A stretch of DNA of 7,266 nt from contig JBOGTC010000109.1 of NCBI GenBank assembly GCA_050692055.1, positions 1 to 7,266 on the forward strand, in the 5' to 3' direction. A program made the translations under genes and the position numbers. Source of the stretch: JBOGTC01 sp050692055 (GTDB taxonomy: Bacteria > Chloroflexota > Limnocylindria > QHBO01). Shown piece by piece: positions 1 to 5,895 of this stretch (the stretch's first letter is position 1; each line of letters opens with the position of its first letter). A model generated the notes under the pieces. That model was not told where the DNA came from, made no database searches, and saw only the letters and a program-made list of their open reading frames with translations.

Positions 1-2
1 GA

Positions 3-878
3 TCGGTCCTGGTCGGGGAGCAGGCGCCGCCGACGCCGCCACCTCGGGTCACGCCGGCTCCAACGCCTGCGCCGTTGCCGGTGGTCATCGCGCTGCCGCC
101 ATGGGGAGAGGTGCTCGAGACCTCGTCGCCGTCGCCGTCGCCGTCGCCATCAGCCTCACCGACGCCCTCGCCCACGCCATCTCCGTCGCCCACGCCCACG
201 CCGACGCCGGCGCCAACCCCGAAGCCGACGCCCAAGCCGACGCCGAAGCCCACGCCCGCGCCTACCCCGGTGCCCGTGGGTGCGATGTCGATGACCCTCT
301 CCGGCTGCAACGGCGGCGTGGTGATCGAGTGGTCGAAGGTGCTCGACGCGCGCTTCAACCACTACACGACGCTGCGCAGCACGTCGTCCAATATGGCCGG
401 CGCGGTCGAGGTCGCCGGCACGTATACGACGGATGCGGCCAAGACCAGCGCCGTCGATGCCACCGGCGCGCTGCACACGACCTATCACTACCGGGTCATG
501 GCCTTCGACGCGAGTGACCAGGTGATCGCGGCGTCATCGGTTCAGTCCGCCAAGGCCAAGCCGATTCATGACCTCAGCGAGCTGACTGCCGCGCCGGCCG
601 GGGGTGCGGAGACGACGTTCACGTGGGCTGCGTACCCCGGTCCCGGGAGCTGCTTCAGCTACTACAAGCTCGTCTACTCGGATACCGATCCTGCGCCCTC
701 ATACCTGGACGGGGATCCGAACTGGGCCGCCGTCGCGGAGCAGAGCGCCACGTCGGTGACCGTGGACGGCCCAGTCTCGGGCGAGACGTACTACATCCGG
801 CTGCAGGCCATCCGCGCCACGGCCCTCGGCTCGTTCGTCGTGGCCCAGACCGACGTCCTGGAGTACACCGCGCCGTAG
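3..878 (+). CDS. Pro-rich linker plus two Fn3-like domains, surface/secreted protein (5' partial)
   Basis: The frame is open to the left edge, so the true start lies outside the window. The TTG at 75 is only the first possible start codon and lies inside a Pro-rich stretch, so it is not a convincing start. The visible part begins SVLVGEQ and runs into a long Ser-Pro, Thr-Pro, Ala-Pro and Lys-Pro linker (about nt 120-281). Two beta-sandwich-like domains follow, at about nt 285-580 and 585-875. Each has the fibronectin-III pattern of an early strand Trp (VVIEW, TTFTW) and a late Y-x-Y/R strand (YHYRVMAF, YYIRLQAI). Each domain also carries one Cys (SGC, GSC), which could be disulfide-bonded. 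Such linkers usually hold a domain away from the membrane or wall; a signal or membrane segment would have to lie upstream. The specific function is unknown. TAG ends it at 876-878. Confidence 0.75.
   Translation, partial: SVLVGEQAPPTPPPRVTPAPTPAPLPVVIALPPWGEVLETSSPSPSPSPSASPTPSPTPSPSPTPTPTPAPTPKPTPKPTPKPTPAPTPVPVGAMSMTLSGCNGGVVIEWSKVLDARFNHYTTLRSTSSNMAGAVEVAGTYTTDAAKTSAVDATGALHTTYHYRVMAFDASDQVIAASSVQSAKAKPIHDLSELTAAPAGGAETTFTWAAYPGPGSCFSYYKLVYSDTDPAPSYLDGDPNWAAVAEQSATSVTVDGPVSGETYYIRLQAIRATALGSFVVAQTDVLEYTAP
120..281 (+). repeat. Low-complexity hexanucleotide tract coding for the Pro-rich linker
   Basis: The tract begins with near-perfect tandem CGTCGC hexamers (about 124-148) and then drifts into CCCACG, CCGACG and CCGAAG variants. 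They encode Ser-Pro, then Thr-Pro, then Lys-Pro dipeptides. The unit of six keeps frame, so slippage changes linker length without breaking the gene. It also creates long false reading frames on both strands. Confidence 0.85.
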
Positions 879-914
879 GGCCATTCGCGTCCCGCGCGGC
901 TGATTCTCGCCCCA

Positions 915-1040
915 CGGGCACAACGGCCAATCAGTGGCCGATCTTGCGCCCCACGGCAACTCCAGCCACCCAATCGGCCCGCAGCCTGGCCGAAGCTCCC
1001 ACGCCACGCACACTCAGCCACTCATTGGCCGTTACGCCCG
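915..1040 (-). repeat. Palindromic intergenic element, copy 1 (126 bp)
   Basis: Left arm 915-968, loop 969-986 and right arm 987-1040 form an ungapped inverted repeat with 54-nt arms, 38 of 54 positions being Watson-Crick. The ends are CGGGCACAACGGCCAAT and the near-complement ATTGGCCGTTACGCCCG. Of the 16 mismatches, 10 are A-C on the + strand, which are G-U pairs in a minus-strand RNA; none is a G-U pair on the + strand. The minus strand is therefore given as the likely RNA sense, as inference. Copy 2 (1768-1893) matches at about 94% (7 differences). The motif CGCCCC flanks the arms on both sides (908-913 and 1041-1046). The element starts 37 nt after the upstream stop codon. It has no U-tract and is not an ordinary intrinsic terminator. 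Confidence 0.85.
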
Positions 1041-1046
1041 CGCCCC

Positions 1047-1079
1047 GGTAAGGCCACGGTAAGCGGCCGCTAAGGGGCC
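1047..1079 (+). promoter_or_regulatory. Three tandem 11-bp direct repeats, candidate operator
   Basis: The three units are GGTAAGGCCAC, GGTAAGCGGCC and GCTAAGGGGCC, directly abutting at 1047, 1058 and 1069. They share G(G/C)TAAG at an 11-bp period, about one helical turn. This spacing is typical of sites for OmpR/PhoB-type winged-helix response regulators. They cover about 51 to 19 nt upstream of the ATG at 1098. With a leaderless start they would overlap the -35 region, as in activator-dependent promoters with a poor -35. The regulator is not in the window. Confidence 0.5.
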
Positions 1080-1085
1080 ATCCGC

Positions 1086-1097
1086 CACACTGCGGGC
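1086..1097 (+). promoter_or_regulatory. Candidate -10 element for a leaderless start
   Basis: CACACT (1086-1091) keeps the A2 and T6 of the TANNNT -10 pattern and is followed by 6 nt and then the ATG at 1098. Transcription would begin at or next to the start codon. No Shine-Dalgarno sequence precedes this ATG, which fits a leaderless mRNA. The hexamer itself is weak. Confidence 0.4.
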
Positions 1098-1751
1098 ATG
1101 GCAAACCGCACCCGTGCCGTCGATGAGGCCCGGCGACTCTGGCATCAGCGCCGGGTGTCGATCGGCACGGACCTGCGCACGGCTCGGCGCACGCGCGGCA
1201 CGAGCCAGACCGAGGTGGGTAGGGCGATCGGCGTCTCGCCATCCGAAGTCTCTCGTCGCGAACACGGGAACGCGCCCAACGTGACTGCCCTCTCGCTCTC
1301 GGAGCATGCGGCCGCCGTCGGCCTGCGCCTCGCCATGACCATGCATCCCATCGGCGGTGAAGTCCGAGATACAGCCCAGCTCCGCTACATCGACCGGTTC
1401 CTGGAGCGGATCTCCGACCGATTCCGCCGCGAGCTGGAGGCCGTGATCCCGCTGCCCGGCGACCTTCGCGCGATCGATGTCGTCCTTCGCGCCACCGGCT
1501 GCCTGATCGCGGTGGAAGTGATCACCCGGCTCGGCGACGTCCAGGCGCAGATCCGGCTAGCGCGGAGCAAGGCACGCGACATCGGTGCGACGCGGCTCAT
1601 CCTGGTCATCGCCGCGACCCACGCGAACCGTCGGGCGCTGGAGGAGGCGCGACCGGCCCTTGTGGGCGCTTCGGACCTTGATACCCGTCGGGTGATGGCA
1701 GCCCTCGGCGCAGGCCGGCAGCCGGGCCACGACGCGATCATCCTCATCTAG
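1098..1751 (+). CDS. XRE-family HTH protein with a nuclease-fold-like C-terminal domain
   Basis: A 217-residue protein. Residues about 19-78 form a Cro/C1-type helix-turn-helix: IGTDLRTARR, then TSQTEVGRAIGVSPSEVSRR, the usual two-helix DNA-reading unit with a following helix. Residues about 120-185 read as strand (RAIDVVL), strand (CLIAVEVITRL), helix (DVQAQIRLARSKARDIG), strand (TRLILVIAA). That order and the acidic D127 and E140 resemble the PD-(D/E)XK nuclease core, but the position for the catalytic Lys (E-x-K, residue 142) is Ile. If the fold is right, the domain is probably a non-cutting sensor or binding module; this is inference. The ATG at 1098 is the first in frame and is supported by the leaderless promoter pattern. 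No toxin partner lies next to it, so an antitoxin role is not supported. Element copies lie on both sides. Confidence 0.85.
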   Translation: MANRTRAVDEARRLWHQRRVSIGTDLRTARRTRGTSQTEVGRAIGVSPSEVSRREHGNAPNVTALSLSEHAAAVGLRLAMTMHPIGGEVRDTAQLRYIDRFLERISDRFRRELEAVIPLPGDLRAIDVVLRATGCLIAVEVITRLGDVQAQIRLARSKARDIGATRLILVIAATHANRRALEEARPALVGASDLDTRRVMAALGAGRQPGHDAIILI

Positions 1752-1767
1752 GTTCTTGCCCGCCCTA

Positions 1768-1893
1768 CGGGCACAACGGCCAATCAGCGGCCGATCTTGC
1801 GCTCCACGGCAACTCCAGCCACCCAACCGGCCCGCAGCCTGGCCGAAGGTCCCACCCCATGCACACTCAGCCACTCAGTGGCCGTTACGCCCG
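1768..1893 (-). repeat. Palindromic intergenic element, copy 2 (126 bp)
   Basis: Same size and layout as copy 1: left arm 1768-1821, 18-nt loop 1822-1839, right arm 1840-1893. It differs from copy 1 at 7 positions. Ten arm mismatches are A-C on the + strand (G-U in minus-strand RNA), against one in the opposite sense. One change from copy 1 (T to C at 1788, arm position 21) turns a T-A pair into a pair that survives only as G-U on the minus strand. It begins 17 nt after the stop of the HTH gene. The following stretch to 2041 holds the cyclase promoter and no other recognised feature. Confidence 0.85.
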
Positions 1894-2004
1894 CCCCACG
1901 CAAACCGACGCGCGGGGTCCCTAGGCCACCACACACATGGCGTGTCGGCAGCGGAACCACGCTTCGAACAGGAGCCGTCGCCAAGCGCCGTTGCGCCCAT
2001 CGGG

Positions 2005-2041
2005 TACGCTGCGGATCGACATCCAGCCCGGAGCCAACCGG
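2005..2041 (+). promoter_or_regulatory. Candidate -10 box and ribosome binding site of the large cyclase gene
   Basis: TACGCT (2005-2010) matches TANNNT and would start transcription near 2017. GGAG at 2030-2033 is a Shine-Dalgarno core 8 nt before the ATG at 2042. No good -35 hexamer is seen 17 nt upstream. The RBS is the main reason for choosing 2042 over the in-frame ATG at 1937. Confidence 0.55.
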
Positions 2042-5000
2042 ATGCTCTGCGACGCGTGCGGCACCGAGAACCGCACCGCGAATCGGTTCTGCGATAACTG
2101 CGGCGCCCCGCTGTCAGCCAGTTGCCCCACGTGTGGACAGCCGAACCGCCCCGACGCGCGCTTCTGCGGCACCTGCGGCCACACCCTCAGCGCGGCAGAC
2201 GCCCAGGCGACCATCACCGGCACCACCGCCGAGCGGCGACTGGTATCGGTCCTGTTCACTGACCTCGTCGGCTTCACGACCGTGGCCGAGGACCGCGACC
2301 CGGAGGCGGTCCGCGAGCTCCTGAGCCGTTACTTCGACACCGCCAGCGAGATCATCAACCTGCACGGCGGGACGATCGAGAAGTTCATCGGTGATGCGGT
2401 CATGGCGGTGTGGGGCACGCCGGTCGCGCACGAGGACGACGCTGAACGGACGGTACGCGCGGCGCTTGAGTTGGTCGACGCCATCAAGGAACTGCATCCC
2501 GATCTCCAGGCGCGCGCCGGCGTCCTCACCGGAGACGCAGCTGTCACCCTCAACGCACAGAACCAGGGCATGGTGGCCGGCGACCTCGTGAACACCGCGG
2601 CCCGCCTCCAGGGCGTGGCCGAGCCGGGCACCGTCCTGGTGGGCGAGGCAACCATGCGGGCGGCGGAGCGCGCCATCGTGTTCGAGTCGATCGGTGAACA
2701 CTCGCTCAAGGGCAAGACCAGCCCCGTCCCGGCCTGGCAGGCGCTGCGCGTGGTGGCTGCCCGGGGTGGGCAGGGCCGGACCGACGCGCTGGAGGCGCCG
2801 TTCGTCGGCCGCGACGAGGAGCTCCGCCGGCTCAAGGACCTGCTGCACACGGTCGGACGCGAAAGGCGGGTGCAGCTGGTGTCGATCACAGGGGTTGGAG
2901 GCATCGGCAAGAGCCGGCTGGTCTGGGAGCTGGAGAAGTACGTCGACGGCGTCTCGGAGCGGATCCACTGGCACCGCGGTCGATCACCATCGTACGGCGA
3001 GGGCGTCACCTTCTGGGCTCTCGGCGAGATGGTGCGCCGGCGGGCGCAGCTGACCGAGGACGATGACGAGTCCACCACTCGCGACCGCATCGCGGCAATC
3101 CTGGCCGAGTACACCAGCGACGCGAGCGAACGCGAGCGCATCGGTCCGGCGCTCCTGTCGCTCCTGGGCGTCGAGGACGCGCCGGCGGGAGGGCGTGAAG
3201 CCCTGTTCCCGGCCTGGCGGCTTTTCTTCGAGCGCATCGCCGAGAAGGGCACCACCGTCCTCGTCTTCGAGGACCTCCAGTGGGCCGATCCGGGGCTGCT
3301 GGACTTCATCGATCACCTGCTCGACTGGGCCCGCGCGCTGCCGATCATGGTCGTCACCCTCGCGCGGCCCGAGCTCTTCGACAGGCGACCCGATTGGGCG
3401 GCCGGGCGCCGCCAGCTCACTGCCATGGCGCTCGAACCTCTGGCCGATGCAGCCATGCGCGAGATGCTCAACGGACTGGTGCCGGGCCTGTTGCCGGCGG
3501 CGATCGACACCATCGTCGCCCGCGCCGAGGGTGTCCCGCTCTATGCCGTCGAGACCGTGCGAGGACTCCTGGCCGACGGTCGCATCGCGCGCCGCGGCGA
3601 CGTCTACGAGCCGGCCGGCGATCTGTCGCAGCTCACGGTTCCCGACACACTGCGCTCGCTCATCGCTGCGCGCCTGGACGCGCTCGACCCTGCCGACCGC
3701 GGCCTCATGCAGGACGCCGCCGTGCTGGGCCAGGTCTTCTCGGCCGATGCGCTGGCCGCCATCCATGGCACCGCGGCGACCGAGCTGGACCCGCGGCTGC
3801 GCGGCCTCGTGCGGCGCGAGCTCCTCGACATCGAGCGCGATCCGTCCTCACCAGAGCGCGGCCAGTACAAGTTCGTCCAATCGCTCATCCGCGAAGTGGC
3901 CTACGGCACGCTGGCGCGCCGCGACCGCCGTTCGCGTCACCTGGCCGTGGCGCGCCACTATGAGGGCGTGGGCGACGATGAGATCGCGGGCGCCCTGGCC
4001 AGCCACTACCTCGCGGCCCATGCCGCCTCGGACGCCGGAGCCGAGGCCGATGCCGTCGCCGTCCAGGCGCGGCTCGCGCTGAGCGCCGCCGCGGACCGCG
4101 CCTCGAGCCTCGGCTCCCCCGACCAGGCGGTCGCCTTCCTCGACCAGGCGCTCGGCATCACCACCGATCCATCCGAGCAGGCGCCGATGCTCGACCGCGC
4201 CGCCGCATCGGCTTCGAAGGCGGCCCGTCCGGATGCCATCGGCTACGCCGAGGCCGCCGTCGATGCCTTTCGCCAGCTCGGCGACGAGGTGGGCGTCGTG
4301 CACGCGTCCGCTCGCCTGGGCGAGACGCTCCTGAACGTCGGCGAGATGTCGCGCGCGAGGGCCGTCCTCGAGGCCACGCTTCCGCGCGCCGAGGCGATCG
4401 ATGCGCCGCCGGTGCTGGCCCAGACGCTGGCATACCTTGCCCGCTGCCACATGCGGTCGGGGCAGGACGACGAGGCTATCGCCGTTGCCGATCGTGCGCT
4501 GATCATCGCCGAGCGGTTGAACCTCGAGGAAATCGCGACCGAGGCGTTCATCAACAAGGGATCCGCCCTGGGCGCTGTCGGTCGGCTTCGGGAGAGTCTC
4601 TCGCTGCTCGGCACGGCCGTCGAGCGCGCGCAGGCGTCGGGCGCAGTGGCCCCGGAGATGCGCGCCCGGAACAACCTGGCTTCGAACCTGTACGATGCCG
4701 ATCCCGCACGCGCGACGCGCCTGATCCTGGAGACGCTCGACCTCGCGCGGGAGATCGGCGATCGCGCTCACTACAACTGGATGCTCGGCACCGCGACGAT
4801 CGCCCTTCTCGACCAGGGGCGTGGCTGGGACGAGCACATCGGGCGCATCCAGGAAGCCTTCGCCGGTGCGGCGCTTCGCCAGGACCGGGTGAGGATGCGC
4901 GGCATGCTGGGCTGGTTCCAGGCGGCGCGCGGCGACGCCCTCGACACCCTCGACCACGAGCTGCGGGAGATCGCCGGCGATGGCGGAGATGCGGACGATG

Positions 5001-5542
5001 AATGGCTGGTCGCCCATGTCGCCTCCGATGCGGCCATCTCACGCGGCGATCTCGACGCGGGCTACCGGTGGGCCATCACCGCCGCCGAGATGGAGACGCA
5101 CCGCCACGAAGCTCTCCCGCTGGCCCATCGCGCGGCAGTGTGGGGCAGGGACCTGCGGCGCGTGCGCGAGATCTCGGAACGATCACAACGCGTGCCCTGG
5201 CACGGCCCGCTGCCCGAAGCCCACCGTCGCGCGGAGGCTGCGGCCCTCGCCGCCCTCGAGGGTCGCCGGGCCGAGGCGCTCGCCGCCTTCCGCGAGTCCC
5301 GGGCTTCGCTCCAGGGCATGGAACGGTGGTTCGCCGCCGCCCGCGCCTCCCTGGAGGCCATCATCCTGCTGCCCGACGATCCCGAGGTCCGCTCATGGGC
5401 CGATGACGCCCGTGCCACCTTCGAGTCCCTGCGTGCCCGCCCATACCTCGACCGCCTGGACGAAGCGCTGGCCTCGGCCGGCGCTCCCCCGGCGCCGGCA
5501 GCCTCGTCACCCGCGACTTCCTCGCTCGCTCCAGCCGAGTAG
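2042..5542 (+). CDS. Class III adenylate/guanylate cyclase fused to AAA ATPase and TPR domains
   Basis: A 1166-residue cytoplasmic signalling protein. Residues 3-45 hold two zinc ribbons, each with two CxxC pairs (C3/C6/C17/C20; C28/C31/C42/C45). Residues about 66-235 are a class III cyclase, with metal-binding Asp in FTDLVG (D74) and GDAVMAVWG (D118), K114 in KFIGD, and N184 and R188 in DLVNTAAR. An NTPase follows: FVGRDEEL (254-261), Walker A GVGGIGKS (284-291), Walker B VLVFEDLQWAD (406-416), then a helical region to about 640. The remainder is TPR-like helix pairs (about 680-1130) and an Ala/Pro-rich tail. Expected role: make a cyclic nucleotide from NTP, gated by the STAND-like ATPase and a ligand or partner bound by the TPRs. 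The start at 2042 is chosen because MLCDACGTEN is a typical family start and GGAG lies 8 nt upstream; the 35-residue extension from 1937 looks non-coding. Confidence 0.93.
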   Translation: MLCDACGTENRTANRFCDNCGAPLSASCPTCGQPNRPDARFCGTCGHTLSAADAQATITGTTAERRLVSVLFTDLVGFTTVAEDRDPEAVRELLSRYFDTASEIINLHGGTIEKFIGDAVMAVWGTPVAHEDDAERTVRAALELVDAIKELHPDLQARAGVLTGDAAVTLNAQNQGMVAGDLVNTAARLQGVAEPGTVLVGEATMRAAERAIVFESIGEHSLKGKTSPVPAWQALRVVAARGGQGRTDALEAPFVGRDEELRRLKDLLHTVGRERRVQLVSITGVGGIGKSRLVWELEKYVDGVSERIHWHRGRSPSYGEGVTFWALGEMVRRRAQLTEDDDESTTRDRIAAILAEYTSDASERERIGPALLSLLGVEDAPAGGREALFPAWRLFFERIAEKGTTVLVFEDLQWADPGLLDFIDHLLDWARALPIMVVTLARPELFDRRPDWAAGRRQLTAMALEPLADAAMREMLNGLVPGLLPAAIDTIVARAEGVPLYAVETVRGLLADGRIARRGDVYEPAGDLSQLTVPDTLRSLIAARLDALDPADRGLMQDAAVLGQVFSADALAAIHGTAATELDPRLRGLVRRELLDIERDPSSPERGQYKFVQSLIREVAYGTLARRDRRSRHLAVARHYEGVGDDEIAGALASHYLAAHAASDAGAEADAVAVQARLALSAAADRASSLGSPDQAVAFLDQALGITTDPSEQAPMLDRAAASASKAARPDAIGYAEAAVDAFRQLGDEVGVVHASARLGETLLNVGEMSRARAVLEATLPRAEAIDAPPVLAQTLAYLARCHMRSGQDDEAIAVADRALIIAERLNLEEIATEAFINKGSALGAVGRLRESLSLLGTAVERAQASGAVAPEMRARNNLASNLYDADPARATRLILETLDLAREIGDRAHYNWMLGTATIALLDQGRGWDEHIGRIQEAFAGAALRQDRVRMRGMLGWFQAARGDALDTLDHELREIAGDGGDADDEWLVAHVASDAAISRGDLDAGYRWAITAAEMETHRHEALPLAHRAAVWGRDLRRVREISERSQRVPWHGPLPEAHRRAEAAALAALEGRRAEALAAFRESRASLQGMERWFAAARASLEAIILLPDDPEVRSWADDARATFESLRARPYLDRLDEALASAGAPPAPAASSPATSSLAPAE

Positions 5543-5586
5543 CGCGGCGTTCCCTCTCCAGCATTCGTGGGACGCGATCCATCCCC

Positions 5587-5646
5587 CCGGCACAACGGCC
5601 AGGCCCCCAGTGCCCGAACGTGCGTGCATCGGCGGTTCCCACCCCG
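5587..5646 (-). repeat. Broken fragment of the palindromic element
   Basis: GGCACAACGGCCA (5589-5601) and AGTGCCCGAACGTGCG (5609-5624) repeat the left arm of copy 3 (5649-5661 and 5665-5680). GGTTCCCACCCC (5635-5646) resembles part of the copy 3 right arm. The middle and the closing end are missing. It directly abuts copy 3, so this looks like an older copy with an internal deletion, or a partial tandem duplication. Confidence 0.7.
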
Positions 5647-5773
5647 CGGGCACAACGGCCAATGAGTGCCCGAACGTGCGACCCACGGCAAGAAACGCCA
5701 ACCAACCGGCACACTGCGTGGCTGGCGTTCCCACCCCACGCAAATTCCGGCCACTCATTGGCTGATACGCCCG
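5647..5773 (-). repeat. Palindromic intergenic element, copy 3 (127 bp, divergent)
   Basis: Left arm 5647-5700 matches copy 1 at 44 of 54 positions. The right arm ends at 5773 and its outer 24 nt differ from copy 1 at 2 positions. The inner stem differs in sequence but is better paired: AACGCCA (5694-5700) faces TGGCGTT (5723-5729), 7 of 7. The outer stem AATGAGTG is also perfectly matched here. The right arm has a small insertion relative to copy 1, and four left-arm bases (AAGA) are unpaired. Orientation is the same as copies 1 and 2. Confidence 0.8.
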
Positions 5774-5895
5774 CCCCACGCACGCCAGATACGTCACTTG
5801 TCCGATCACCCGAGGGCCACGCGGCCGATGGCACGCTACGCGGTCCAGGCGATGCTGCGCTCATCCACACGCTCGCCCTCCGGCGCCATACCACC
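5774..5895. other. Leader region of the lipoprotein gene, no clear promoter
   Basis: This is the end of a 353-nt spacer. It has no convincing -10/-35 pair and no Shine-Dalgarno before the ATG at 5896. A 25-codon frame (5828-5905, MARYAVQAM...) ends in TGATG overlapping the downstream frame. It could be an upstream ORF or chance; there is no independent evidence that it is translated. Confidence 0.4.

Noticed and set aside
915..1040. The palindrome as a simple intrinsic terminator
   Set aside because: The arms are far longer than a terminator stem, there is no T-tract on either side, and conservation includes the loop and ends. A secondary role in transcript ends remains possible.
791..1874. 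Two minus-strand ORFs (791-1021 and 1557-1874) that share a nearly identical stretch of protein sequence
   Set aside because: The shared part is exactly the DNA repeat element. Copy 3 does not keep one common frame, and the rest of each ORF is antisense to a real gene. The similarity is explained by the repeat, not by a protein.
1937..2041. Upstream in-frame ATG as start of the large cyclase
   Set aside because: No RBS, and the 35 extra residues are Arg-rich and unlike any domain. The start at 2042 has GGAG and a typical family N-terminus.
3848..5017. 389-residue minus-strand ORF, and similar long antisense ORFs such as 6184-7023
   Set aside because: They are shadows of well-supported + strand genes in GC-rich DNA, with no recognisable domains.
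5543..5580. Weak inverted repeat (GCGTTCCC / GGGACGC) just after the cyclase stop
   Set aside because: The pairing is imperfect, the loop is long and there is no T-tract; not enough to call a terminator.
915..5773. CRISPR array
   Set aside because: Copies are about 126 bp, palindromic over their whole length and separated by genes, with no short regular spacers.
5620..5895. GTG 5620 as start of the lipoprotein gene
   Set aside because: It would translate through element copy 3 and bury the signal peptide about 90 residues inside the protein.
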